Both the position numbers and the translations under genes were made by a program. From assembly GCA_004552385.1 (NCBI GenBank), contig SFOL01000004.1:1-44927 (forward strand): a stretch of 44,927 bases of DNA, in the 5' to 3' direction. Shown here one piece after another: positions 16,594-25,664 of this stretch (position 1 is its first letter; every line of letters starts with the position of its first letter). The DNA is from Bacteroidales bacterium. GTDB lineage: Bacteria; Bacteroidota; Bacteroidia; Bacteroidales; Marinilabiliaceae. The notes beneath the pieces are model-generated. The model searched no databases. It saw only the letters and a list, made by a program, of their open reading frames with translations, and was not told where the DNA came from.

Positions 16594-16893
16594 ATGATCA
16601 AGCACATAGTACTCTTCAAGCTCCGCGACGACGTAGACAAGAGCGTCAAGGCTACGCGCCTCCCCTCAATACGCGACCAGTTTTTGGCCCTCATGGGCGA
16701 GATACCCACACTTCGCAGCATAGAGATCGGCCTGAACTGCAACGCCAAGGAGAAGTTCGACCTGGCCCTTGTCGCCACTTTTGACGACCTTGACGGCCTC
16801 TCGGCCTACGCCACCGACCCGCGCCACGTGGCCGTGGCCAAGCAGGTGGGCGAGATGCTTGACGTGCGTGCCTGCACTGACTACGAGATTTAA
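16594..16893 (+). CDS. Dabb-family (stress-responsive alpha/beta-barrel) protein
   Basis: A 99-residue protein beginning MIKHIVLFKLRDDV and ending DPRHVAVAKQVGEML, the conserved ends of the Dabb family, whose ferredoxin-like units pair into a barrel. The biochemical role in bacteria is mostly unknown. It starts a long rightward run that continues through mutL and the rhomboid genes, 39 bases before the next gene. A weak promoter-like pair (TTGG at 16530, TATTTTCG at 16555-16562) lies upstream. Confidence 0.85.
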   Translation: MIKHIVLFKLRDDVDKSVKATRLPSIRDQFLALMGEIPTLRSIEIGLNCNAKEKFDLALVATFDDLDGLSAYATDPRHVAVAKQVGEMLDVRACTDYEI

Positions 16894-16932
16894 CCCCGAC
16901 GAGAGGGGTGACGATAACAAAAACGAGAGCCC

Positions 16933-17256
16933 ATGAAGTCTTTCATACAACTGCCAAAGCACAAGGAGTTCAACTACAAGCCCTGGTTCTACAACCCGTA
17001 TAAGGACTACGTGGCCGAGCGCCGCAAAGCCCTCGGCCTTACCGAGGAGGTGGAGAAGCTGGCCGGCACGGGCGGCATGCTGCGCAACGGGGCCATGCGC
17101 CTCAAGCACGCATCCTACAAGCCTAAGATGGAGGACGACACGCGTACCAGGCGGGTGCGCCGGCTCTTCATAATGGGCATACTCGTCGCCTTGGCTTACT
17201 ACTTCCTCACCGGGAACCTCGACGTGATACTTGAGCGCGTACTGTCCAGCAAATAA
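16933..17256 (+). CDS. Small single-pass membrane protein upstream of mutL
   Basis: A 107-residue protein with a basic, aromatic N-terminal part (KEFNYKPWFYNPYKDY) and one membrane segment near residues 80-97 (LFIMGILVALAYYFLTG) preceded by arginines. A similar small gene sits directly before mutL in other Bacteroidales, from memory; databases have sometimes mislabelled it as a riboflavin synthase subunit. Its stop (17254-17256) abuts the mutL ATG with no gap, so the two are coupled. Function unknown. Confidence 0.8.
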   Translation: MKSFIQLPKHKEFNYKPWFYNPYKDYVAERRKALGLTEEVEKLAGTGGMLRNGAMRLKHASYKPKMEDDTRTRRVRRLFIMGILVALAYYFLTGNLDVILERVLSSK

Positions 17257-19104
17257 ATGAACGTCATACATCTGCTTCCAGACTCCGTGGCCAACCAGAT
17301 TGCCGCGGGCGAGGTGATACAGCGCCCCGCCTCGGTGATCAAGGAGCTGATGGAGAACGCCATCGACGCCGGGGCGACAGACATCCGGGTGATGGTGCAA
17401 GACGCTGGCCGCACCCAAATCCAGGTCATTGACGACGGTTGCGGCATGGGCGAGACCGACGCGCGCCTGGCCTTTGAGAGGCACGCCACATCGAAAATAT
17501 CATCGGCCCAGGATCTGTACAACCTGAACACCATGGGCTTTCGCGGCGAGGCCCTGGCCTCCATTGCCGCAGTGGCGCAGGTGGAGCTTATGACCAGACG
17601 CGAGGGCGAAGAGCTGGGCGTGAAGCTTGTGATATCGGGTTCGGAAGTCGTGAGCCAAGAGCCATGCGCCACGCCGATAGGCAGCCGTTTCTGCGTCAAG
17701 AACCTGTTTTTCAACGTCCCGGCGCGCCGGCGCTTCTTAAAGTCGGACACGGCCGAGATGAGGCACGTCTGCTCGGAGTTCCTGCGAGTGGCCCTTGCCC
17801 ACCCCGGCGTGGGCGTCAGCCTCGCCTCAAACGGCACCACGCTTTACAACCTGCCCATAGGCAACGTCAAGCAGCGAGTGGCGGGCGTGGCGGGAATGAG
17901 CATGGCCAAACAGCTGCTACCCGTGGAGGCGGACACGAGCATAGTGCGCATTAGCGGATTCATCGGTACGCCTGAGACCGCGCGCAAGACTGGCGGAGAC
18001 CAGTATTTCTTCGCCAACGACAGGTATATGCGGAGCGCGTATTTCAACAAGGCCGTCACCGACGCCTACAAGGGCATAATACCCTCGGACCACGTGCCGG
18101 CCTATTACATCTACATGCACGTGGACCCGCAGTCGCTCGACGTGAACGTGCACCCTCAGAAGACTGAGATAAAATTCGACGACGACCAAGCCATCTGGAA
18201 AATCCTGAACGCCGCTGTGGCCTCGTGCCTGAACGACAACAACATACTGCCCCAGATAGACTTCGACAGCGGCGAGCGCATAGAGATACCGCGTTTCGAC
18301 CCCACAGCCTCACAGACCACTGACGACTATAACCCGTTCGCCACCGAGCGCATGCAAGCCGCGCAATATGCCGGCAGCCTGGCCGGACGCCCTTCTCAAG
18401 GCGACATACGCGGATGGGAGACCATATATTCGTCGGCAGCAGCCGCGGGAGGCGACGCGCTACAAGCAGGGACGACGTGGAGCAAAGCCACGCCCGAGCC
18501 GGAGCGGCTATTCGACGCGGACGCCATAGGCGCCAGCGCCGCTCGCCCCACCCTGACCCAATATAAGAGGCGCTACATATTGTGCCAATCGAGCCGCGGG
18601 CTGATGATAATAGACCAGCACCGGGCGCACGAGCGAGTGCTTTATGACGCCATATTGGCTCAGACGCGGGGCCAGGCCGTCGAGAGCCAGCGACTCTTGT
18701 TCCCGGACGTCACGCCCATGGGGGCGGAGGACCTGTGCATAATAAGCGAACTGGTCGACGATCTGAGCCAAGCGGGAATATGCGCCGAGGTGAACAACGC
18801 AGAAGGCACGGTAGCGCTCACAGCCGTCCCCGCCATGCTGAGCGTATCCGCCACGCGCGAGCTGATAGAGGACCTCACGGCAAGCTGCCGCACCGGCGAG
18901 GTGGACATACACGCCGACGTGGCAAACGCCATAGCGCGCAAAATGGCGGGCCACGGGGCCGTGGGATACGGGGTTGAAATGACGCAGGACGAAATGAACG
19001 GACTGTATGACAAGCTGATGGCATCGGCCGAGAGGCAAAGCACGCCAAGCGGCAAAACGATAATACGCGTCATAGCCGACGAGGACATCGACGCGATGTT
19101 TTAA
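17257..19104 (+). CDS. mutL: DNA mismatch repair protein MutL
   Basis: A 615-residue protein with an N-terminal GHKL ATPase: ELMENAIDAG, DDGCGM, HATSKI and GFRGEALASI, all intact. The Ser5-type domain ends near residue 330, a variable linker follows (residues about 345-425), and the C-terminal dimerisation domain holds DQHRAHERVLYD near residue 455. That segment resembles the endonuclease motif DQHA-x2-E-x4-E but has Arg for Ala and Asp for the last Glu. The ACR and CPHGRP motifs of nicking MutLs read ARK and TPSGKT. No MutH is present. ATG immediately follows the preceding stop. Confidence 0.96.
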   Translation: MNVIHLLPDSVANQIAAGEVIQRPASVIKELMENAIDAGATDIRVMVQDAGRTQIQVIDDGCGMGETDARLAFERHATSKISSAQDLYNLNTMGFRGEALASIAAVAQVELMTRREGEELGVKLVISGSEVVSQEPCATPIGSRFCVKNLFFNVPARRRFLKSDTAEMRHVCSEFLRVALAHPGVGVSLASNGTTLYNLPIGNVKQRVAGVAGMSMAKQLLPVEADTSIVRISGFIGTPETARKTGGDQYFFANDRYMRSAYFNKAVTDAYKGIIPSDHVPAYYIYMHVDPQSLDVNVHPQKTEIKFDDDQAIWKILNAAVASCLNDNNILPQIDFDSGERIEIPRFDPTASQTTDDYNPFATERMQAAQYAGSLAGRPSQGDIRGWETIYSSAAAAGGDALQAGTTWSKATPEPERLFDADAIGASAARPTLTQYKRRYILCQSSRGLMIIDQHRAHERVLYDAILAQTRGQAVESQRLLFPDVTPMGAEDLCIISELVDDLSQAGICAEVNNAEGTVALTAVPAMLSVSATRELIEDLTASCRTGEVDIHADVANAIARKMAGHGAVGYGVEMTQDEMNGLYDKLMASAERQSTPSGKTIIRVIADEDIDAMF

Positions 19105-19116
19105 AACAGACAGACA

Positions 19117-19929
19117 ATGAGAATGACACCGGCAGTGAAAAACCTGCTGATACTTAACGTACTCTTTTTTGCGGCCACTTTCGTATTCGGGCGGAGCCTT
19201 GACCTGGACTTAAACCAGTGGCTCGGCCTCCACTACGTCAGCGCTAAAGACTTCGGGGTGTGGCAGCTCGTCACGTTCATGTTCATGCACGGCAGCCTCA
19301 GCCACATTTTCTTTAACATGTTCGCCCTGTGGATGTTCGGCACGCTGATCGAGAGCGCGCTCGGGACCCGCAAGTTCGTGGCCTATTACCTTATTTGCGG
19401 CGTAGGCTCGGGCATAATACAAGAGGTGGCCACGGCAGTCGACATAGCCCCGCTCATAAGCGCGGTAGACTCGACCATGAGCGACCCGACATTCGAGAAC
19501 GTCAACGCCTTCATAAGCAAGCACGTGGCCGTCTTCTCGTCAGAGAGCCGCCAGCTGGTCAGCAGCTTCATAGAGAGATATAACGGAGTCGTGAACACCG
19601 ACCCTGCGGAGGCGGCATCGGCAGCGAGAGACTTCCTGCCGACCTATCAAGACATGTATATCAACGCTCAGACGACGGTTGGCGCGTCGGGCGCCGTGTT
19701 CGGCATCCTTCTGGCCTTCGGCATGATGTTCCCCAACATGCGCATCATGATGATGTTCCCGCCCATCCCGATGAAAGCCAAATGGTTCGTGATCGTATAC
19801 GGCCTTGTGGAGCTCCTCTGCGGCATCCACGGCAGCGACTACGACAACGTGGCCCACTGGGCACACCTGGGCGGCATGCTATTCGGCTTTATCATGCTCC
19901 GCTACTGGAGAGTGCAGAGATACAACTAA
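19117..19929 (+). CDS. Rhomboid family intramembrane serine protease (first of a pair)
   Basis: A 270-residue polytopic protein with the rhomboid catalytic dyad: Ser191 in GASG (VGASGAVFG) and His250 in AHLGG. The HGSLSHIFFNMFALWMFG block in the second membrane segment is the conserved oxyanion-region His/Asn motif. A 70-residue insertion between membrane segments (residues about 105-180) is larger than in minimal rhomboids. It cleaves membrane-spanning substrates; none is evident. It lies 12 bases after mutL. Confidence 0.93.
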   Translation: MRMTPAVKNLLILNVLFFAATFVFGRSLDLDLNQWLGLHYVSAKDFGVWQLVTFMFMHGSLSHIFFNMFALWMFGTLIESALGTRKFVAYYLICGVGSGIIQEVATAVDIAPLISAVDSTMSDPTFENVNAFISKHVAVFSSESRQLVSSFIERYNGVVNTDPAEAASAARDFLPTYQDMYINAQTTVGASGAVFGILLAFGMMFPNMRIMMMFPPIPMKAKWFVIVYGLVELLCGIHGSDYDNVAHWAHLGGMLFGFIMLRYWRVQRYN

Positions 19930-19941
19930 AGACGTACGGCA

Positions 19942-20787
19942 TTGGCATCCATAGCAAGCGAAATCCGCGAGTCGTTCAAGTATAACGACATAATAATAAA
20001 GCTGATATACATAAACACGGGCGTATTCCTCATCTTGCGCCTCATGGACGTTGCCGTCTTGGGCGGATGGAGATACCCGGGCTGGGGCGTGGAGTACCTC
20101 GGGATGCCCATAGGACTCGGCGTATTCACGAAACCATGGACTTTGGCCACAAACATATTCGCCCACTACGACCTACTCCACTACATTTTCAACATGCTGA
20201 CCCTCTACTGGTTCGGGCGGCTCTTCATGCAGACCTTCGGCAGTGAGCGGCGCGCATTGGAGGCGTACGTGGTCGGGGGCCTGGCGGGTTGCGCCGCCTC
20301 GTTCGCACTGCTCATGGCGGGCATGGGCGGATACACCCTTCTCGGAGCGTCAGGAGCTATAATGTCGCTTATGGTGGCCGCCACCGCCGCCGCGCCGGAC
20401 CGCAGGGTGTGGGTGACGTTCTTCGGCGAGGTTAAAATAAAATACGTCGCCCTGGCCTACATACTGCTCTCGGTCATAATGCTCATAGGGCTCAGCAACA
20501 TGGGCGGCAACCTGGCCCATCTGGGCGGCGCTTTGGCCGGCTGGCTCCTGGCAAGGCGCTGGCGAGGACGGAGCGAGGCCGACACGAGCATCGGCTCACT
20601 CTTCCGCCGCAAGCCCAAAATGAAGATCACCCGCGGCAGCGGCAACGCCGACTGGGACTTCAACAAGAGGAAAATAGACAACCAACGCGAGGTGGACAGG
20701 ATTCTCGACAAGATAAACGCACGCGGATATAACAGCCTCACGGAAGACGAGAAGCTGACCCTATTCAACCAAAGCCGCAAAAAATGA
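19942..20787 (+). CDS. Rhomboid family intramembrane serine protease (second), TTG start
   Basis: A 281-residue rhomboid with catalytic Ser137 in GASGA and His193 in AHLGG, HYDLLHYIFNMLTLYWFG in the conserved loop, and a cytoplasmic C-terminal tail (IDNQREVDRILDKINARGYN) seen on many Bacteroidetes rhomboids. The only suitable start is TTG at 19942: the conserved N-terminus MASI..EI..SFK begins there, and the first ATG falls inside the first membrane segment. It lies 12 bases after the first rhomboid, and its stop overlaps the next start by four bases. Confidence 0.92.
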   Translation: MASIASEIRESFKYNDIIIKLIYINTGVFLILRLMDVAVLGGWRYPGWGVEYLGMPIGLGVFTKPWTLATNIFAHYDLLHYIFNMLTLYWFGRLFMQTFGSERRALEAYVVGGLAGCAASFALLMAGMGGYTLLGASGAIMSLMVAATAAAPDRRVWVTFFGEVKIKYVALAYILLSVIMLIGLSNMGGNLAHLGGALAGWLLARRWRGRSEADTSIGSLFRRKPKMKITRGSGNADWDFNKRKIDNQREVDRILDKINARGYNSLTEDEKLTLFNQSRKK

Positions 20788-21884
20788 TACTGAAGGCACT
20801 GAAGCACATAGTGACGCTCCTTCTCGTCCTGTTAGCGTGCGCCACGCTGTACTCCGCATGGTCCGTCAGGATGCCGCCGTCAGAGCTGGGGGCGCAATGC
20901 TTGTGCTGGTTCGCCTTCCCGTACATGTGGCTTGCGCTGTTGGCTTCAGCCATCATCACGTTCGCCTTCCGCAGCTGGTTTCAGTTTCTCTGCTGCGTGG
21001 CAGCCTGCGCCGCCTCATGGGGCAGTGCGGGCCGGGTGATAGACATCCCGCATGGAGGAGATGGTGAATTGCCCGAAGGCGGGTCTTTCAAGCTGCTGAC
21101 ATACAACATCCACTACATGAACTACGCCAGCGAGATGACTGCGGGGCACGTGCGCGACAGCATCTGCGGGTTTCTCTTGAGTTCAGACGCCGACGTCATA
21201 TGCCTGCAGGAGTCCCCACCCCTGTCAGCTATGGTTTGGTGGCCGCAGGCAGGCCAACCGATAAAGCGGCTGCTGGAGACCTACCCCCACATAGTCTCGA
21301 GCGGTAAAGACGGTGGCGGACAGGCCATACTCTCCAAAAAGCCGTTGCGCAAAGCAGAGCTGGACGGCATGGGCAAAGGTTACGAGCGGTCGATAATTGC
21401 CGCCGACATTTATGCGGGAGACGACACCGTGCGCATAGTGAACTGCCATCTCGCCTCGCTCGCCCTATCGGGCGAACAGATAGACGCGGTAAGCAGCGAC
21501 CGTACGATGGACGAGAACAGGTTGACGACACTGCGCAAGGCCTACGACAAAATGTCGATAGCGTTCGCCGCAAGGGAAAAAGAGGCCGAAATAATAGCCG
21601 AATCACTGCCCCTTACGCACAACGAGACTATAGTGTGCGGAGACTTTAACGACACGCCAATCTCATACACGTATCGGACAATAACTTGCGGCCGCAAGCC
21701 CCTGACCGACGCGCGCAACCCCAGACGCGTAGGCCTCGCCCGCACATACAGGGGCAACCTGCCGCCACTGCGCATTGACTACATATTAGCGAGCGGGGGA
21801 TTGACGACGGCCGAATACGCGGAGCATGACATGCCCATGTCCGACCACAAAGCGCTGTCCGCTTCATTCGCGACAAGACGCTGA
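20784..21884 (+). CDS. Membrane-anchored endonuclease/exonuclease/phosphatase-family protein
   Basis: A 366-residue protein with three N-terminal hydrophobic segments (to about residue 90) followed by an EEP-fold domain carrying LLTYNIH, DVICLQES, GDFNDTP, RIDYIL and SDHKAL, the metal and catalytic residues of the family. The catalytic domain probably faces the periplasm. The substrate may be a phosphodiester in nucleic acid, lipid or other molecules; sequence alone does not decide. Its ATG overlaps the second rhomboid stop (ATGA), indicating coupling. Confidence 0.87.
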   Translation: MILKALKHIVTLLLVLLACATLYSAWSVRMPPSELGAQCLCWFAFPYMWLALLASAIITFAFRSWFQFLCCVAACAASWGSAGRVIDIPHGGDGELPEGGSFKLLTYNIHYMNYASEMTAGHVRDSICGFLLSSDADVICLQESPPLSAMVWWPQAGQPIKRLLETYPHIVSSGKDGGGQAILSKKPLRKAELDGMGKGYERSIIAADIYAGDDTVRIVNCHLASLALSGEQIDAVSSDRTMDENRLTTLRKAYDKMSIAFAAREKEAEIIAESLPLTHNETIVCGDFNDTPISYTYRTITCGRKPLTDARNPRRVGLARTYRGNLPPLRIDYILASGGLTTAEYAEHDMPMSDHKALSASFATRR

Positions 21885-21924
21885 AATAATCAGCCGCCGC
21901 GCAAACTCTTTTACATCTTTTTAT

Positions 21925-21932
21925 TACTTTTG
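21925..21932 (+). promoter_or_regulatory. -7 box upstream of the lipoprotein gene
   Basis: TACTTTTG matches TAnnTTTG. It lies 54 bases before the lipoprotein ATG in an AT-rich stretch that begins right after the EEP gene, so a new transcript probably starts here. A -33 TTTG is not evident. Confidence 0.45.
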
Positions 21933-21986
21933 TTGAGATAACTGAAAGTATTGAGCAAGAAATAAATCATAAACCAAACACGGAAT

Positions 21987-22802
21987 ATGAACAAGAACAA
22001 CCTGACGGCGGCGCTGGCCGCCGGTGCGGTGGCGGTGGTCCTGGCCGGATGCACAGTAAAAGGAAGCCAGGACAAGACCGGCGTAATGAGCCAGAAAGAC
22101 GTGGAGCAGAACGTGCGCGAATTCGTCTACCCGCTCCCGACGGCATTTGAGGTAACCGAGATGCTGAACAGAATCGAGGCCGCGTACATCATAGACATCT
22201 GCAACCCCAAAGAAAATGTGGACAAGTATGTGACGGAGGCCAAGCGCGCCGTCAACATGGGCGTGTATAGCGCCGACCTGTGCTACGCCTCGACATACAA
22301 CCAGCAGAGCAACGTGATGGACTACACGCAGACCATCCGCGCGCTGATTGACGCCCTCGACATGACCAGGGCGGTCGATCCCGAACTCGCCTCGAAGATG
22401 GAGGACAACGAGAACAACAAGGAGGGCATGACCGAGCTCATATCGAACTCGTTCTACGACTCTTACGACTACCTGAACCGCAACGGCCGCGGCCCGGTAA
22501 GCCTCATGATCGTGGCCGGCAGCTGGGTTGAGGGGCTCTACATCGCCACACACATCTCGCAAGAGACGTTCGAGAACAAGGAGATGGTGAAAATACTCCT
22601 CAGCCAGAAGGAGCCTCTCGAGAAGCTCGTGAAACTTCTTGACGAGGTCAAGGGCGAGCCTAACGTAACAGGCCTGCGCAAAGACCTCCAACCACTCTAC
22701 GACATCTACTCGAAAGTTGAAGCCAATAGCATATCCGAGGAGCAGATGGCGAGCATTCGCAAAGAGTCAGAAGTCATTCGCGAGACCATCGTGAAGCCCT
22801 AA
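21987..22802 (+). CDS. Conserved lipoprotein of unknown function
   Basis: A 271-residue protein with a lipoprotein signal peptide: a basic start, a hydrophobic core and lipobox LAGC with the lipidated Cys at position 22. The rest is mostly helical, including an EVTEMLNRIEAAYIIDICNP block near residue 55 and a GPVSLMIVAGSWVEGLYIAT segment near residue 170. Similar lipoproteins are common in Bacteroidales without assigned function. It starts a transcript of its own and is followed by a hairpin. Confidence 0.8.
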   Translation: MNKNNLTAALAAGAVAVVLAGCTVKGSQDKTGVMSQKDVEQNVREFVYPLPTAFEVTEMLNRIEAAYIIDICNPKENVDKYVTEAKRAVNMGVYSADLCYASTYNQQSNVMDYTQTIRALIDALDMTRAVDPELASKMEDNENNKEGMTELISNSFYDSYDYLNRNGRGPVSLMIVAGSWVEGLYIATHISQETFENKEMVKILLSQKEPLEKLVKLLDEVKGEPNVTGLRKDLQPLYDIYSKVEANSISEEQMASIRKESEVIRETIVKP

Positions 22803-22869
22803 GGCGACGCCGCGAAAGCAGCCGTGCAACGCTGCCGACAGGCAATCCGACTTAGCCAAAATAAATATG

Positions 22870-22904
22870 AAGCGGGAGCAGGCCATGACGGACTGCGCCC
22901 GCTT
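22870..22904 (+). terminator. Hairpin after the lipoprotein gene
   Basis: AAGCGGG (22870-22876) pairs with CCCGCTT (22898-22904) and an inner GCAG/CTGC pair extends the stem. The T run is weak (CTTTAA). It lies inside the longest possible reading of the next gene, which argues that that gene starts further downstream. Confidence 0.45.
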
Positions 22905-22950
22905 TAACGTAAAACGCAGAAACGAGCAAAGCAAAATCCACACGCGCAGA

Positions 22951-23442
22951 ATGATCGGCCAGGAAAAACTATACGACTTGCTAAGCGAGATGGGCATAGA
23001 GTTCCAATACATAGAGCACCCGCCCACGCCAACCATTGAAGAGGCGAGAAAATATTGGACAGCCCTCGATGGCAAACACTGCAAAAACATCTTCTTGCGA
23101 AACCACAAGGGCAACAAGCACTACCTCGTCGTCTTAGACTGTGACAAGAGCATCGACATGCACGACCTGGAACACAGGCTGGGCGAGGGCAAACTTTCTT
23201 TCGCCTCGGCGGAGAGAATGAACAAATACCTGGGGCTTCGCCCCGGCTCGGTCAGCCCTTTCGGACTGATAAACGACGCAAACCACGAGGTTATACTGTT
23301 CCTCGACTCAAACCTTAAAACTGCCGACAAACTGGCGTTCCACCCCAACGACAACAGGGCGTCACTCTCAATCAGCCGAGAGGACCTGATGAGGTTCATT
23401 GAGCGGATGGGCAACAGGTTTGAGTGGAAAGAGTTGTATTAG
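22951..23442 (+). CDS. YbaK/ProX-type aminoacyl-tRNA deacylase domain protein
   Basis: A 163-residue stand-alone editing-domain protein of the YbaK/ProX family, which hydrolyses mischarged tRNA such as Ala-tRNA(Pro). Seen: YIEHPPTPTIEEA at the N-terminus, KNIFLRNHKGNKHYLVVL with the conserved Lys, and GLRPGSVSPFGL near the end of the pocket. The frame is open back to an ATG at 22867, but that 28-residue extension is not part of the family and overlaps a hairpin, so ATG 22951 is preferred. Confidence 0.87.
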   Translation: MIGQEKLYDLLSEMGIEFQYIEHPPTPTIEEARKYWTALDGKHCKNIFLRNHKGNKHYLVVLDCDKSIDMHDLEHRLGEGKLSFASAERMNKYLGLRPGSVSPFGLINDANHEVILFLDSNLKTADKLAFHPNDNRASLSISREDLMRFIERMGNRFEWKELY

Positions 23443-23469
23443 ACCCAAAAGGGGAAAATTACAATCAGC

Positions 23470-25602
23470 ATGTTGGCAAAACTGGGTTGGCGAGCGACCG
23501 CCATCGTGGCGTTGCTGACCTCGCCTGCGTCAGGCGTTTTCGCGCAGAGCGGCGCAGACAATGAACTGTACGGCGCAGAGTCGAAAGAAAGCGGGATCGA
23601 CGCCATAATCAACTCAATTGCCGAGCAGATGGACGAAGAGGGGCTGCTGGACGAAGCAGCCGCCGAGGGCCTGGCCGACCTCAGGGCTAAGGAAGATGCG
23701 CCCATAAACCTGAACACCGCCACGGAGACCGAACTCTCAAGCCTCATATTCTTAGACGAGAGGAAAGCGCGGGCGATAATGCGCAGACGCAGAGTCGCGG
23801 GAGGAATAAGGACGGCGCAAGAGCTGATGACCATAAAAGAGCTGAACGCGACAGACATACTGATTCTGAGCCATATCGCCTCAGCCGCCCCTGCCGCTGA
23901 CAGCTCGACGTTGCGCCAGACGGTCAAAATAAACGCAATATGGAGAGCGGGAAGGCGGTGGCCTCTGGCGCACGGCTACAAATCGGGCGAAGAAAAGGCC
24001 GCCGCATATTACGGAGGCGCACTCAAAACCATGTTCAGAGTCAAAGCCGAGATAGGCGGGCGGCTGGGCTTCGGTCTGGTAGGCGACAACGACGCTGGCG
24101 AACCGCAACTGAAAAACGGCAGCGGACTGATGGACTTCTATGGCGGATACGCGACCTACGAGCCAGCCCGAGGCCCCATCCGCAAAATAGTGGCGGGACA
24201 CTATAACGTGCGCCTTGGCCAAGGCCTGGGCATATGGACGGGCTTAGGCTTCGCTCCTACAATGACCGGAACGTCATACGGGCGCACGGCAATGGGGGTC
24301 ACCCCGTCGGCCTCGGCCGCAGAGAGCGACTACATGCGAGGAGTAGCCGCAGAAGCAAGAATTCTGCCAATTAGGCTCACCGCCTACGCATCGTTCGTCG
24401 ACGCCGACGCCACAACCAAAAGAAGGGCTGACGGCACCACGTACATAACAACCATCCGCACATCAGGCTACCACAGGACGGCCACCGAGAGAAGCTACCG
24501 CCACAACGTGACGCTGACGACTATTGGAGCATACGCGTCAGCCGACATAGGCCGCCTTCGCATGGGCATAGGCGCAAACAATTGGCACGTGAGCAAACCG
24601 TTGGGCTTCAACGGGCAAGAGTACAGAAGATATTACCCGACAGGTAAAGACATAACGACCATAAGCCATGACGCGCGCGTGTTCATCGGACGGGCGCACA
24701 TATACGGCGAGGTGGCCACCCAGGGGGCGGGCGCGGCGGGCGGCGTGGCGGGCATAGACTACGACATGGGCGGCGGCAAAGTATTCTCTGCGGCCATAAG
24801 AAGATTCAGCAAAAGGTATTTCGCACAAATGCAGCAACCCGTATGCCGCACGAGCAGGGGAGGAAGCGAGAGCGGACTATACGCCGCTTATGAGGCGCCA
24901 CCCCTACCCCACCTGAACGTCAGGCTGAGCATAGACGCATGGAAGCTCAGATGGCTGCAAAGCAATGCGAAATGCCCCACCAACGGATGGAGCGCACGCA
25001 TAGACGCCCAGTATGACATATCACGCCGAAGCCAACTGACCATTAAAGCCAAAGTAACAAGCAGGGAGGCCACGACAAAAGATGAATCCGAGACTGACGG
25101 CTGGCGGAAAGTGGACACCAGAAGCACAAGTTGCAAGGCCATATTCACGGTCCACCCCTCGCGCCACGCTGAGATGGCCACCATTGCAGAGCGAACGGAC
25201 GTCAGGCCCGCAGGCGGCGGACACGAGGCCGGCCTCCTAATAGCGCAAACAATGAAAGTAAAAAGCCAAAGCGAAAAGGTGGCGCTATGCCTGAGCGGAT
25301 CATTATTTGACACCGACAGCTATGCCGCACGCACCTATACGCGCCGCCCTATGGTGCTGTATGACATGGCCTTCGCCGCCTGCTACGGGCGAGGCGCAAG
25401 CGCGACAGCAATGGTGACATTGGCTTTTGCCAAGTGCATGAAAGTCTGGCTGTGGTGCACCCACACCAAGTATACCGACCGTGACGTGATAGGATCCGGG
25501 TATGAGCAGACGGCGGGGCCAAGACGAACCGACGTAAAAATACAGTTGCAGTGGAAATTGTGGTGGAAAAAGCAACCGGAGTTGTGGCCCGCCAAAAGCT
25601 GA
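23470..25602 (+). CDS. Secreted helix-hairpin-helix protein with predicted outer-membrane beta-barrel
   Basis: A 710-residue protein with a signal peptide (cleavage near VFA-QSG, residue 26) and a helix-hairpin-helix domain at residues about 78-138 (INLNTATETELSSL, then RAIMRRRRVAGG). Residues about 150-700 are rich in alternating strands of the kind that form an outer-membrane barrel, ending with aromatic-rich VKIQLQWKLWW. The family is frequent in Bacteroidetes; its role is unknown, and the ComEA-like HHH suggests nucleic-acid binding in the periplasm. It is 27 bases after the deacylase gene and ends at a strong bidirectional terminator. Confidence 0.82.
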   Translation: MLAKLGWRATAIVALLTSPASGVFAQSGADNELYGAESKESGIDAIINSIAEQMDEEGLLDEAAAEGLADLRAKEDAPINLNTATETELSSLIFLDERKARAIMRRRRVAGGIRTAQELMTIKELNATDILILSHIASAAPAADSSTLRQTVKINAIWRAGRRWPLAHGYKSGEEKAAAYYGGALKTMFRVKAEIGGRLGFGLVGDNDAGEPQLKNGSGLMDFYGGYATYEPARGPIRKIVAGHYNVRLGQGLGIWTGLGFAPTMTGTSYGRTAMGVTPSASAAESDYMRGVAAEARILPIRLTAYASFVDADATTKRRADGTTYITTIRTSGYHRTATERSYRHNVTLTTIGAYASADIGRLRMGIGANNWHVSKPLGFNGQEYRRYYPTGKDITTISHDARVFIGRAHIYGEVATQGAGAAGGVAGIDYDMGGGKVFSAAIRRFSKRYFAQMQQPVCRTSRGGSESGLYAAYEAPPLPHLNVRLSIDAWKLRWLQSNAKCPTNGWSARIDAQYDISRRSQLTIKAKVTSREATTKDESETDGWRKVDTRSTSCKAIFTVHPSRHAEMATIAERTDVRPAGGGHEAGLLIAQTMKVKSQSEKVALCLSGSLFDTDSYAARTYTRRPMVLYDMAFAACYGRGASATAMVTLAFAKCMKVWLWCTHTKYTDRDVIGSGYEQTAGPRRTDVKIQLQWKLWWKKQPELWPAKS

Positions 25603-25610
25603 GATTGTAG

Positions 25611-25653
25611 AAAAGCCCCCCGCCAAGACAAATGCCGTTGGCGGGGGGCTTTT
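25611..25653. terminator. Bidirectional terminator between the HHH gene and parC
   Basis: Perfect 16-bp stem: AAAAGCCCCCCGCCAA (25611-25626) and TTGGCGGGGGGCTTTT (25638-25653). The A run on one side and T run on the other give a U tract in both directions, serving both converging genes. Confidence 0.9.
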
Positions 25654-25664
25654 AGGTATAAACG

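Noticed and set aside
22867..22950. Longer YbaK-type protein from ATG 22867
   Set aside because: The extension is not part of the family and contains a stable hairpin.
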